The position numbers were made by a program, and so were the translations under genes. Shown here in pieces: positions 15,712 to 22,535 of a DNA stretch of 34,008 nt (the first letter of the stretch is position 1; every line of letters starts with the position of its first letter). The DNA lies in NCBI GenBank assembly GCA_049642725.1, contig JBARPC010000003.1, positions 1 through 34,008 of the forward strand, written 5' to 3'. The notes under the pieces were generated by a model that searched no databases, had not been told where the DNA came from, and saw only the letters and a program-made list of their open reading frames with translations. The stretch comes from JAGLYZ01 sp049642725. GTDB taxonomy: Bacteria > Patescibacteriota > Minisyncoccia > Minisyncoccales > JAGMDC01.

Positions 15712-15975
15712 CTATTTCGCTCCGGCTATATTTGGGATAATGGTGATAACATCTCCCTCTTCAAGCGGTCTTTCTCTTCCCAATAATTCGTTATTAACTC
15801 GCACGTCTCTGCCTTCTATTGAAACTCCTTCTTGGTCTAAAACCTGATTCACAGTGCTTCCTTCAGTCACTATAGTGTCAATTACTTCTTCTCCGAGTTT
15901 TGCTATCTTTACACTTATCACTTTTCCCAAATCTATCACATTTTCTCCTTTTCTTTCTATTTTTTGTTGTGCCAT
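15712..15975 (-). CDS. Ubiquitin-like beta-grasp protein (Ubl modifier)
   Basis: The 87-aa protein has a charged, probably flexible tail (MAQQKIERKGENVIDLG) followed by a beta-grasp fold. Strand pair VISVKIAKLGEEVIDTIV, helix STVNQVLDQEG, then DVRVNNELLG...PLEEGDVITIIPNIAGAK closely resemble the MoaD/ThiS/SAMP pattern of variable-loop, GD-V-x-I-I-P and a Gly near the C-terminus. The tail ends A-G-A-K instead of the usual Gly-Gly. It has the strongest ribosome binding site in the area (AGGAGGT 8 bases before ATG) and is last in an operon with E1-, JAMM- and E2-like genes, which makes it the likely conjugated modifier. A purely sulfur-carrier role is the main alternative, but the E2-like gene argues against it. 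Confidence 0.8.
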   Translation of the reverse strand: MAQQKIERKGENVIDLGKVISVKIAKLGEEVIDTIVTEGSTVNQVLDQEGVSIEGRDVRVNNELLGRERPLEEGDVITIIPNIAGAK

Positions 15976-16005
15976 TTTTTTACCTCCTATTTTTCTTTTC
16001 TCTTT

Positions 16006-16031
16006 CCGATGGAAATAAATCTTACCATCGG
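16006..16031 (-). promoter_or_regulatory. Hairpin between the E1-like and Ubl genes
   Basis: Perfect 7-bp inverted repeat CCGATGG/CCATCGG with a 12-base loop. It begins in the last codons of the E1-like gene and ends just before the Ubl ribosome binding site. No T tract follows, so it is not a terminator. It could protect or allow separate processing of the Ubl message. Confidence 0.5.
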
Positions 16032-16675
16032 ACCACGATACTTAAGGTCGCTAAATCAAAAATTATTTCTTTGGGGAATTTTTCTATTCTCGCAAATTTC
16101 TTGACTTGACTAGCGATTAACGAAGCAATCATAAATACATTGTAGATAACTGCTTGGGCTGTGCAAACTATATCCGCTGTTTCGCTGTCGCTGTATAAAT
16201 TTCCTTCGTAAAATCTGACATCATCAGGGTCTGTTGGCTTTACTGTATAGATACGACAAACCTCGGCTCCCATTCTGGCATCAATAAACAAAAAAATCTG
16301 CGGCTTCCATCTGATTTTTTCCCAAATTTTCCGGCGCTCACTCATAGAATCAACAGAACAAATGACAATGTCGGAAAGTTTTTGAGAAACGTATTTTTCC
16401 TGCTTTATTTCAATAGCCAATCCGGAAAACTCTTTGACAATCTCTTTCAGCGCATGGACTTTCGGCTTTCCTGAATCTGTAAGCCGGTAAAACTGGTTTG
16501 GTAAATTATGGTCTGCGATGACATCGTGGTCAAAGACAGTGATTTTCTGACAACCCATCTTGGCTAAGGCAAAACAGATTGGGCTTCCCACGCCGCCGGC
16601 TCCGATAATTGTTATGGGCACTGTCAAATCGTCTCTTGAAACAATGTCAAGCTGTCTCCAGAAGTCCATACTCAT
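16022..16675 (-). CDS. E1-like ThiF/MoeB-family adenylating enzyme
   Basis: The 217-aa protein is a minimal Rossmann adenylation domain. It has the ATP-binding GAGGVGS (25-31), acidic FDHDVIADHNLPNQF (D49, D51), a K70/K72 pair in SGKPKVHAL, CSVDSM (D109) and a candidate thiolating Cys171 in ADIVCTAQAV. It lacks the paired CxxC zinc motif of MoeB and the usual Arg in the NLxRQ motif (Asn here). It would adenylate the Ubl C-terminus and pass it to the E2-like protein. The start overlaps the JAMM stop (ATGA) and has AGGAGGT upstream. Confidence 0.85.
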   Translation of the reverse strand: MSMDFWRQLDIVSRDDLTVPITIIGAGGVGSPICFALAKMGCQKITVFDHDVIADHNLPNQFYRLTDSGKPKVHALKEIVKEFSGLAIEIKQEKYVSQKLSDIVICSVDSMSERRKIWEKIRWKPQIFLFIDARMGAEVCRIYTVKPTDPDDVRFYEGNLYSDSETADIVCTAQAVIYNVFMIASLIASQVKKFARIEKFPKEIIFDLATLSIVVRW

Positions 16676-17280
16676 TTTTGCGCACCTCCTGATTTTTCAT
16701 TTACTCCTTCTATTTTTCCTCTTCTTGTTTTGCCTCCTTTGAAGAGCTCAATACCAACTAACTCAGGAATCCTTATTTTCACCTTGGCTTTTATCTCTTT
16801 TTCAATCTCTTCTTTCAGGGTCTTGTTTTCCGGATAATATATTTCCAAAGAAAGTCCGTCTATGGTCAACCGAATCGGCTCATAGAGGTCAAGCCGAATC
16901 AAGTAATCGCCTCTTTTATTGCCAACTATGGAAAGCATCCATTTATTGGCAAATCCATCAATGGTTCGGTTATCTTTTTGGCTCCAGAAAACATCTCTAT
17001 CGTGAGAATGCCACCAAAGTTTAATCTCTGCCGGATTTTTCCCTTGTCTAACTAACTCTGTTAACCATTTACTGACTGCCTGGCTGTCTAATTCCGTTGT
17101 GCTGAAATCGCTATCTTGCTCAAATATGAAAACTTCTTCTGCGAGAAAATCTCGTCCCAATTGTCTCGCTTTTCCAAGGCCTGAAATCTCTCCTTCCGCT
17201 ATCTGAATATACATATCCATTTTCTGTTTCGCTTCAGGCAGAATAAACGCCCGTGGACAATTTTCTATTTTTGCTGTCAT
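16672..17280 (-). CDS. JAMM/MPN metalloprotease (deubiquitinase-like)
   Basis: The 202-aa protein has the JAMM zinc signature: an early Glu in AEGEISGLG (about residues 29-31), then WWHSHDRDVFWSQKD with H91, H93, S100 and D103. The HxH to Ser spacing is one residue shorter than the textbook JAMM motif. Such enzymes cleave isopeptide bonds to, or trim, ubiquitin-like proteins. In Cap3, BilC and archaeal systems they sit next to E1/E2 genes as here. A Lys/Glu-rich C-terminal extension (about 150-202) is present. It overlaps the E2-like stop by ATGA and has AGGAGA as ribosome binding site. Confidence 0.88.
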   Translation of the reverse strand: MTAKIENCPRAFILPEAKQKMDMYIQIAEGEISGLGKARQLGRDFLAEEVFIFEQDSDFSTTELDSQAVSKWLTELVRQGKNPAEIKLWWHSHDRDVFWSQKDNRTIDGFANKWMLSIVGNKRGDYLIRLDLYEPIRLTIDGLSLEIYYPENKTLKEEIEKEIKAKVKIRIPELVGIELFKGGKTRRGKIEGVNEKSGGAQK

Positions 17281-19475
17281 TTTTCTTTATCTCCTGTTTT
17301 AATCGGCCATTCTCTTATTTTGGCATCCTTATAAGCGCCCTCGTCATTATAACTTCTTAACCAATCCAGGATTATCTGAATAGCCACTGCGTATTCATAA
17401 GAGCCCATCAATTTGGCTAACCCTTCCTTGACATTGCCTAAGCAGGGTTCACCTCTGCTTATGTGGGGATGGTCAAACCTATTACTATCGTGGCCCAATC
17501 GTCGGTTAAGATTAAAGCATTTAATTTCTCCGTCTTCCGTGTTCAAGGATATTCGGAAATGGCCAATTTTATAATTTTCCCCTTGGTACTCAATAGTAAT
17601 CTCTTCTGTGAACACTAAAATCTCCCCCTCTATGACTTCTACTCTTCCTACTCCAGATAACGTACATAGTTTATCAAATTCTTTTCCAAACCTCTCTCTG
17701 GTTTCTTCGCCGAACAAGCTTAGTTCTTTAATCCTTTTCTGATATTGCTCTAATTGCCAATTTCCTTTGATAATCTTTTCTGAAAAATTCTGAAGGTCAT
17801 CTCTTAATAAAGCAATCCCATTATCAACTTCACTGACTTCTTGTTCTATCCAATTCTTGTTTTTCTCTGTATAAAGTTTCTGAAGAACCTCTTTCCTCTT
17901 TTGGTTAAATCCAGCCAAAGCAGTAATTATTGTTTTTCCAAGCCGCGTCTGCCAGAGAATTTCAAACTCCTTGCTAATCTCCGGTTCAATTCTACTTAAA
18001 CCTGTTTTCAGTATTTTTAGATGTTTTTCTTTGAGCTCTAATTCTCTTGTTGACTGGACAATTTTCTCAGAGTATTCCCCTAAATTGCTTTCAATGTTGG
18101 GGATACTTTCTTTGGCGCGCTGAAGTTCCTGTTTTAGTCGTCTGGCGCATTCTAAAACATAAGCATTTTTGTAGGCCTGTTTTTCTCTTGCAGCCATCTC
18201 TTGTAATATTTCTCGCGCTTCAGGGGATTCCGGTTCAAGAGCCAAAGGAACTGCGAGTTCTAATGTTTCTCTTAAATGATGCTCGCATATTTCAGCTGGT
18301 TGATGCATTACGTCAAAAAGAACATAGATGTTTTTCTCCAAAACCTCGGCGACCGGCACTCCTTCCGGGGACCTGACAACAAAACCTTTTCCTGACGGCT
18401 CGCAAGCATCCTCGCCTGCTCCCTCGGTATGAACACCGAAAATCTGAACGTCTCTTGTGACTTTTCTGCAATTCTCCGGGACGCTCCGGATAAAAACATG
18501 CAACCGTCTATCTAAAATAGGACCAGCCGCTTCACCGTGAGGATTTGACATCTCTATATCAATACTCAATGACTCGGCAAAAGGTTTAAGAATTTCCCTG
18601 CAAAGAGATTCTTTTCCTTGGTATACGAATTTATCACCACTGATTTCAACCTCCCATTCCTTTTTTCCTTGGAACAGCCAAACGCCTTTTCTGTCAGTAG
18701 GAATCTCTGTATAATCCACAAAAGTGTCTGCTCCAATAATTTCCAGAAAGACCTCTTGTTTGTACTCAGCCGGAAAAGCAATGCCTGAGATTTCTCTTGG
18801 TTGACCGACCTCAATTTCAATGAAAGGAATTTTTCTTTGTCTTAGGTCACCTGTTATTTCTTGAAAATCTTCCAGAAGATACCAGCTTGGCTGTTCCCGG
18901 CTTTCCGGCTCTATTACTCCTTCTGTTATCTCTTCTATTCCTTCCTCGCTTTCCTTTATCAGTTCCAAATCCTGAAGGGCAAAAAAGCCATAAGAATCTT
19001 TTGAGTCTGGCTCTACCATAAAACAATTCCTGACATTTTCTCTCTGATACGGGTCGCCGCGTATTTCTGTAATTACTCCAATGTGTTCGGGATATTTCTC
19101 GCCAAGCCATGGCTCTACCATAAGAGCTCCGACTGTCTTTGACTTAATCAGTACTTCGTCGCCAACCCTCAATCTCTTTTCCTCAACTTCTTTAACATCT
19201 TCAACTTGCTGTTCCGCTCGCTCAACCAATTGCAAATTTGATTCCGAAAGCAGCCGCTCGTCATAAAAACAAAAATCATCTCCTTCTTTTTGGCCAACAA
19301 GATTGCCTTTTCCAGGTAGAAATCCTTTTACTCTAACTCTCTCTCTATGCCAGTATGAATTAGGGGTATTGTCGGTAAAAATATCCCCTGTTCTCAATCC
19401 ATTAAATTCTCCTTCTGTTTCTATTTCCTTAAAATCGCCGCTACTCTTGCCCATTTTTACTTGAATTCTTGCCAT
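17277..19475 (-). CDS. Large E2-like (UBC-fold) protein with beta-rich N-terminal region and coiled coil
   Basis: This is a 732-aa protein with several parts. Residues ~1-95 and ~100-170 look like small beta-barrel modules (SH3/KOW/MIB-like, such as RVGDEVLIKSKTVG...HIGVITEIRG). Residues ~190-430 form a beta-rich region. Residues ~430-600 are charged and helical, probably coiled coil. The last ~130 residues read as an E2 core, with strands ITIEYQGENYKIGHFRISL and then HPHISRGEPCLGN, matching the eukaryotic HPN-(x)-G-x-I-C-L E2 signature. The candidate active-site Cys is C678, with H669-P670-H671. It is the first gene of the operon, with doubled AGGAGGT sequences upstream. I know no described protein with this architecture. 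The N-terminal region may recognise targets. Confidence 0.8.
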   Translation of the reverse strand: MARIQVKMGKSSGDFKEIETEGEFNGLRTGDIFTDNTPNSYWHRERVRVKGFLPGKGNLVGQKEGDDFCFYDERLLSESNLQLVERAEQQVEDVKEVEEKRLRVGDEVLIKSKTVGALMVEPWLGEKYPEHIGVITEIRGDPYQRENVRNCFMVEPDSKDSYGFFALQDLELIKESEEGIEEITEGVIEPESREQPSWYLLEDFQEITGDLRQRKIPFIEIEVGQPREISGIAFPAEYKQEVFLEIIGADTFVDYTEIPTDRKGVWLFQGKKEWEVEISGDKFVYQGKESLCREILKPFAESLSIDIEMSNPHGEAAGPILDRRLHVFIRSVPENCRKVTRDVQIFGVHTEGAGEDACEPSGKGFVVRSPEGVPVAEVLEKNIYVLFDVMHQPAEICEHHLRETLELAVPLALEPESPEAREILQEMAAREKQAYKNAYVLECARRLKQELQRAKESIPNIESNLGEYSEKIVQSTRELELKEKHLKILKTGLSRIEPEISKEFEILWQTRLGKTIITALAGFNQKRKEVLQKLYTEKNKNWIEQEVSEVDNGIALLRDDLQNFSEKIIKGNWQLEQYQKRIKELSLFGEETRERFGKEFDKLCTLSGVGRVEVIEGEILVFTEEITIEYQGENYKIGHFRISLNTEDGEIKCFNLNRRLGHDSNRFDHPHISRGEPCLGNVKEGLAKLMGSYEYAVAIQIILDWLRSYNDEGAYKDAKIREWPIKTGDKEK

Positions 19476-19479
19476 TTTT

Positions 19480-19507
19480 ACACCTCCTTTTCTTTTTACC
19501 TCCTTTT
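19480..19507 (-). promoter_or_regulatory. Doubled Shine-Dalgarno of the E2-like gene
   Basis: AAAAGGAGGT occurs twice in tandem, 17 bases apart. The nearer copy is correctly spaced for the ATG (AGGAGG, then TGTAAAA). It marks the start choice and suggests a duplicated leader segment or a standby site. Confidence 0.75.
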
Positions 19508-19558
19508 CTTTTTATACGGGATATTCAAATGTTAAGGTTCACCCCTCTTACTATTCTG

Positions 19559-19587
19559 TTTCTATCAAATCTCTATAATTCTGTCAA
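19559..19587 (-). promoter_or_regulatory. Candidate promoter of the ubiquitin-like operon
   Basis: Perfect TTGACA at 19582-19587 with a weak TAGAAA -10 after 17 bases. The ~85-base leader is AT-rich. No operator-like inverted repeat is obvious. Between this site and the tRNA gene at 19704 I see nothing else. Confidence 0.4.
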
Positions 19588-19703
19588 TAGAAGAATATAG
19601 AAAATATAAAAGTTGAATAATATTGCGGTCGTAAAATCATTACTAATGTGAAATAAAAATATGAAAACAAAAAATTACTGGATTATAAATCCAGTAATAT
19701 GCT

Positions 19704-19779
19704 TGGCGGTCGCGATGGGATTTGAACCCACGATCTTCGCCGTGACAGGGCGACATGTTAACCGCTACACCACGCGACC
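19704..19779 (-). tRNA. tRNA-Asp (GTC), CCA encoded
   Basis: The acceptor stem GGTCGCG/CGCGACC, discriminator G and an encoded CCA frame a normal cloverleaf with TTCAAAT T-loop. The anticodon loop CTGTCAC gives GTC at 19744-19746, and G73 agrees with aspartate identity. Confidence 0.93.
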
Positions 19780-19795
19780 GTAAAATTAAATTATG

Positions 19796-19868
19796 TAGCG
19801 GTGGGGGGATTCGAACCCACGACACGTGGATTATGATTCCACTGCTCTAACCACTGAGCTACACCGCC
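19796..19868 (-). tRNA. tRNA with CAT anticodon (elongator Met or Ile2)
   Basis: Acceptor GGCGGTG/CACCGCT (first pair G-T), TAGCTCAGTGG D-arm, anticodon stem GTGGA/TCCAC with loop ATCATAA, T-loop TTCGAAT. One T-stem mismatch (T50-C64). CCA is not encoded. The anticodon stem lacks the three G-C pairs of initiators, so Met-elongator or lysidine-modified Ile2 is likely. Confidence 0.88.
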
Positions 19869-19873
19869 TAATA

Positions 19874-20038
19874 TTAACCTTTACCAAACTTGATAAGGTT
19901 TTTCTTCTTTTTATGAGACCAACCTTTAAGCTGTCGTTCTCTTTTCAGTGCTTCTTGTTTAGTATTGAATAATATAAATATACCACATCCTAAATTATTA
20001 ATTAAGCCTGCACTGAGCGGAGCGAAGCGGAAAATCAT
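19874..20038 (-). pseudogene. Remnant of a GIY-YIG endonuclease (C-terminal end only)
   Basis: The last ~31 codons of this 54-codon frame read FNTKQEALKRERQLKGWS and a Lys-rich end. That matches the final helix region of small GIY-YIG (YhbQ/UvrC-type) nucleases. The catalytic GIY-YIG part is absent. The N-terminal ~20 codons come from unrelated repeat-like sequence (GCACTGAGCGGAGCGAAGCG on the plus strand). It is probably a decayed mobile nuclease next to tRNA genes. Confidence 0.6.
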
Positions 20039-20059
20039 TAATATTGATGCTTAGTTGTC

Positions 20060-20126
20060 CTTCGACTCGGCTTCATTACATTCAGCCTCGCTCAGGATAC
20101 TTCGCCTCCGCTTCGCGTAGTCGAAG
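20060..20126. repeat. Inverted repeat abutting a tRNA gene
   Basis: Perfect 8-base arms CTTCGACT and AGTCGAAG enclose a GC-rich centre containing CCTCGCTCAGG. It is unlike the surrounding AT-rich DNA and resembles the widespread CTTCGAC...GTCGAAG bacterial repeats. It ends 3 bases from the 3' end of the tRNA at 20130. Confidence 0.65.
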
Positions 20127-20129
20127 TGT

Positions 20130-20198
20130 TGCGGCGCCAGGAATTGCACCTGGGTCTCAAGCTTATGAGGCTTGCAAGATACTACTTCTCCACGCCGC
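20130..20198 (-). tRNA. Atypical tRNA with CAT anticodon, shortened D-arm
   Basis: Acceptor GCGGCGT/GCGCCGC, discriminator A followed by ACA, anticodon stem CAAGC/GCTTG with loop CTCATAA (CAT), T-stem CCAGG/CCTGG. Only 69 bases. The D-arm has no GG for tertiary contact, and the T-loop is TGCAATT rather than TTCRANT; these two changes compensate in the sense that the G18/G19 contact partner is lost. The TGGAG start of the D region and the CCGCAAC end recall initiator tRNA, but the 1-72 pair is G-C and the anticodon stem lacks GGG/CCC. Confidence 0.65.
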
Positions 20199-20204
20199 TG
20201 TAAT

Positions 20205-20240
20205 AAAAACAAAATCTATAATAGATTTTATCTTGTTTTT
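20205..20240 (-). terminator. AT-rich hairpin, possible terminator after the 172-aa gene
   Basis: AAAATCTA/TAGATTTT with a 3-base loop plus outer AAAAAC/GTTTTT pairing across a bulge. On the minus strand it is followed by a T-rich stretch, between gene end and tRNA start. Confidence 0.5.
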
Positions 20241-20264
20241 ACTTTAAAGTCAATCACTTTATAA

Positions 20265-20783
20265 TTACAAAATTCCTAAATCACTAAGGGCTTTTCTATA
20301 AATTTCTAATATTCTTTCTGCTTCTTCAAACTCTACTCTATAATTAGGATTAAAAACAATACTATTTCTAATCTTATGCGCTCCTAAAATTTCTTCTTTA
20401 TTAGAAATTACAACTAAACTCACTTTATCTATTTTTTCTTCTAATGTTTCTCCTGAATATCCTACTTTCTCTAAAATATTATTGAGTATCTCATCTGCTT
20501 CAATAATGGCTAATTTGTATTCTGACTCATCGCCGCTTTTTAATTTTTTAGCAATTTTTTGCCAGGACTTAGTAAATTTCTTAATTCCATAAGGTCTAAA
20601 AGTAAAGAAATGAACAGCATCTTCTAAAAAAGCATATTTCTTCCAGTTAGTTCTAAAAAAAAGAATAATTATTATTATAAAAAAGAAAAAAGAAAAAAGA
20701 AAAAAGCCATTTCGAAAAACAAGTAATGTTTCTCTTAACTCAGCTGAAGTTAAGTACGAAATTATATTATAAATATCATTCAT
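20265..20783 (-). CDS. Membrane-anchored hypothetical protein, 172 aa
   Basis: The N-terminus has a single strongly hydrophobic span (GFFLFSFFFFIIIIILFF, ~26-43). A soluble helical domain follows, with SGDESEYKLAIIEADEILNNILEKVGYSGETLEEKI and AHKIRNSIVFNPNYRVEFEEAERILEIYRKAL. This helical pattern occurs in conserved uncharacterised proteins of small-genome bacteria, but I assign no function. Its start overlaps the gatA stop by 8 bases, so it is expressed with gatC-gatA. Confidence 0.75.
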   Translation of the reverse strand: MNDIYNIISYLTSAELRETLLVFRNGFFLFSFFFFIIIIILFFRTNWKKYAFLEDAVHFFTFRPYGIKKFTKSWQKIAKKLKSGDESEYKLAIIEADEILNNILEKVGYSGETLEEKIDKVSLVVISNKEEILGAHKIRNSIVFNPNYRVEFEEAERILEIYRKALSDLGIL

Positions 20784-22209
20784 AGTTTTCTAATGCCTTG
20801 CCTGTTTCTAAAATTTTTTCTTCTTCAAATGAGTTGCCAATAATCTGTAAACCAACTGGTAATCTGCCGATTTTACCGCATGGTACTGACAAAGCAGGCA
20901 AACCAGCTAAATTAACTGAAGTAGTAAAAATATCAGAAAGATACATTTGTAAAGGATCGTCAATTTTTTCACCTATTTTAAAGGCTGTGGTAGGAGAAAC
21001 CGGAGCTAAAAGAATATCTACTTTTTTAAAAGCATTATCAAAATCCTGTTTAATCAAAGTTCTAACTTTTTGAGCTTTTAAGTAATAAGCATCATAATAA
21101 CCAGCAGAAAGAGCATATGTCCCTAACATTATTCTTCTTTTTGCCTCATCTCCAAAACCCTGACTCCTATTTTCTAGATAAACATCTAATAAGTTCTTTG
21201 TTCTTTGTTCTTTGTTCTTTGTTCTTTGTTTTCCATATCTTATTCCATCGTAACGAGCCAAATTAGCGCTTGCTTCTGAATTACTGATAATATAATAAAC
21301 AGCTAAAGAATACTTTGTATGCGGCAGAGATATTTCTACAATCTTGGCGCCTATATCTTCATATTTTTTAATAGCATTTCTAATGACTTTTTCAACTTTT
21401 TTATCCATGCCTTTTACAAAATATTCTTTCGGAATTCCAATTTTTAAATTTTTTAAGTTTTGAGTTTTGAGCTGTGGCTTTGAGCTTACCGAAGTACTAT
21501 CCATTAAATCCCTGCCTCTTATTACATTAAAAACAATCTGACAATCCTCTATTGTTTTGGCGAGCGGTCCAATTTGGTCCAAGGAAGAAGCAAAGGCAAT
21601 CAGACCATAACGTGACACAGCTCCGTAAGTCGGTTTTAAACCAACTACCCCGCAAAATGATGCTGGTAAGCGAATAGAACCACCTGTATCAGAACCTAAA
21701 GAATAATTGCACAGACCAGCTGCTACGGCAGCAGCCGAACCGCCAGAAGAACCGCCTGTTACTCTTTTTAAATCACAAGGATTTTTTGTCGCTCCAAAAG
21801 CAGAATTCTCGCAGGAAGAACCCATAGCAAACTCATCTAAATTTGTCTTTCCTAAAATCACTACTCCTGTTTCTCTTAGCCTTCTTATTACTGAAGCATC
21901 ATAACAAGCAATATAATTCTCTAAAATTTTAGAAGCAGCTGTACATTTAATATCCTCTACCATTATATTATCCTTAATAGCGGCAGGAATTCCAGCTAAT
22001 AAACCTATCTTTTCTTTTTTTGAAATTTTCTTGTCTATCTCCTTGGCTTGAGAAAAAGCCAAATCTTCAGAAATTGTTAAAAAAGAATTAATTTTTTTGT
22101 CTTCTTTTTTTATTTTATTTAAATAGGCCTTAGCTAATTCTAATGCTGAAAATTCTTTTTTAACTAATCTTTGATGTGTTTCTTTAATAGTAAAAGAAGT
22201 TATATCCAT
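20776..22209 (-). CDS. gatA: Asp/Glu-tRNA amidotransferase subunit A
   Basis: GatA is the glutaminase of GatCAB and supplies ammonia to amidate Glu-tRNA(Gln) or Asp-tRNA(Asn). The 477-aa protein has the amidase signature Ser-cisSer-Lys triad, K79 (PAAIKDN), S154 (VTGGSSGGS) and S178 (GSDTGGSIR), plus GLKPTYGAVSRYGLIAFASSLDQIGP. A stretch KQRTKNKEQRTKN before DVYLENRSQGFG is encoded by five tandem copies of a 7-base repeat. It starts 9 bases after gatC; gatB is far away and broken. Confidence 0.96.
   Translation of the reverse strand: MDITSFTIKETHQRLVKKEFSALELAKAYLNKIKKEDKKINSFLTISEDLAFSQAKEIDKKISKKEKIGLLAGIPAAIKDNIMVEDIKCTAASKILENYIACYDASVIRRLRETGVVILGKTNLDEFAMGSSCENSAFGATKNPCDLKRVTGGSSGGSAAAVAAGLCNYSLGSDTGGSIRLPASFCGVVGLKPTYGAVSRYGLIAFASSLDQIGPLAKTIEDCQIVFNVIRGRDLMDSTSVSSKPQLKTQNLKNLKIGIPKEYFVKGMDKKVEKVIRNAIKKYEDIGAKIVEISLPHTKYSLAVYYIISNSEASANLARYDGIRYGKQRTKNKEQRTKNLLDVYLENRSQGFGDEAKRRIMLGTYALSAGYYDAYYLKAQKVRTLIKQDFDNAFKKVDILLAPVSPTTAFKIGEKIDDPLQMYLSDIFTTSVNLAGLPALSVPCGKIGRLPVGLQIIGNSFEEEKILETGKALENYE
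21193..21229. repeat. Heptamer tandem repeat inside gatA
   Basis: Five exact copies of TTCTTTG in a row (plus strand). Seven is not a multiple of three, so gain or loss of one copy would shift the gatA frame. Confidence 0.95.
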
Positions 22210-22218
22210 GATATAAAT

Positions 22219-22506
22219 TTATAAAACGCTTTTGACTTTTAGATATCTTTCTTTTTTTTCTGGCATTGCCTTTAATAATCTATCAACTGTTTCATCTGAT
22301 TGTTTCTGAGCTAAATCTTCTCTCATAATATTTTCAATTGCAATAGAATGACTGGTTACTTTAATTCCTTTCACATTTAGTTTTTTTAAAGAATCAAAAT
22401 AATCTAAAATATAAGAAAGGTCTTTCTCTGTTTTTTTTATTTCTTTTGTATTCAAGCTCAACCGAGCCAACTTGGCGATATGTTCTACCTCTTTTTTAGA
22501 AATCAT
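22219..22506 (-). CDS. gatC: Asp/Glu-tRNA amidotransferase subunit C
   Basis: The 95-aa protein starts KKEVEHIAKLARLSL and continues LSYILDYFDSLKKLNV, the helical GatC pattern. GatC wraps around and stabilises the GatA-GatB interface. Normal length, directly before gatA. Confidence 0.93.
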   Translation of the reverse strand: MISKKEVEHIAKLARLSLNTKEIKKTEKDLSYILDYFDSLKKLNVKGIKVTSHSIAIENIMREDLAQKQSDETVDRLLKAMPEKKERYLKVKSVL

Positions 22507-22535
22507 AATTGTTTAAAAATTAGAAATTAAAAATT

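Noticed and set aside
16672..17280. UGA read as an amino acid (Gracilibacteria/SR1 code)
   Set aside because: UGA serves as a stop at the ATGA junctions of the Ubl operon, where read-through would destroy the gene boundaries.
15712..17280. Molybdopterin or thiamine sulfur-carrier operon (MoaD/ThiS with MoeB/ThiF)
   Set aside because: No moa or thi genes are nearby, and the E2-like and JAMM genes in the same transcript fit protein conjugation better. It remains possible that sulfur transfer is a second role.
19643..19825. Open frame across the tRNA pair
   Set aside because: It reads through tRNA-Asp and part of the CAT tRNA, whose cloverleaf structures are clear.
21193..21229. Possible CRISPR array
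   Set aside because: The repeats are 7-base tandem units without spacers; no repeat-spacer pattern is seen anywhere in the window.
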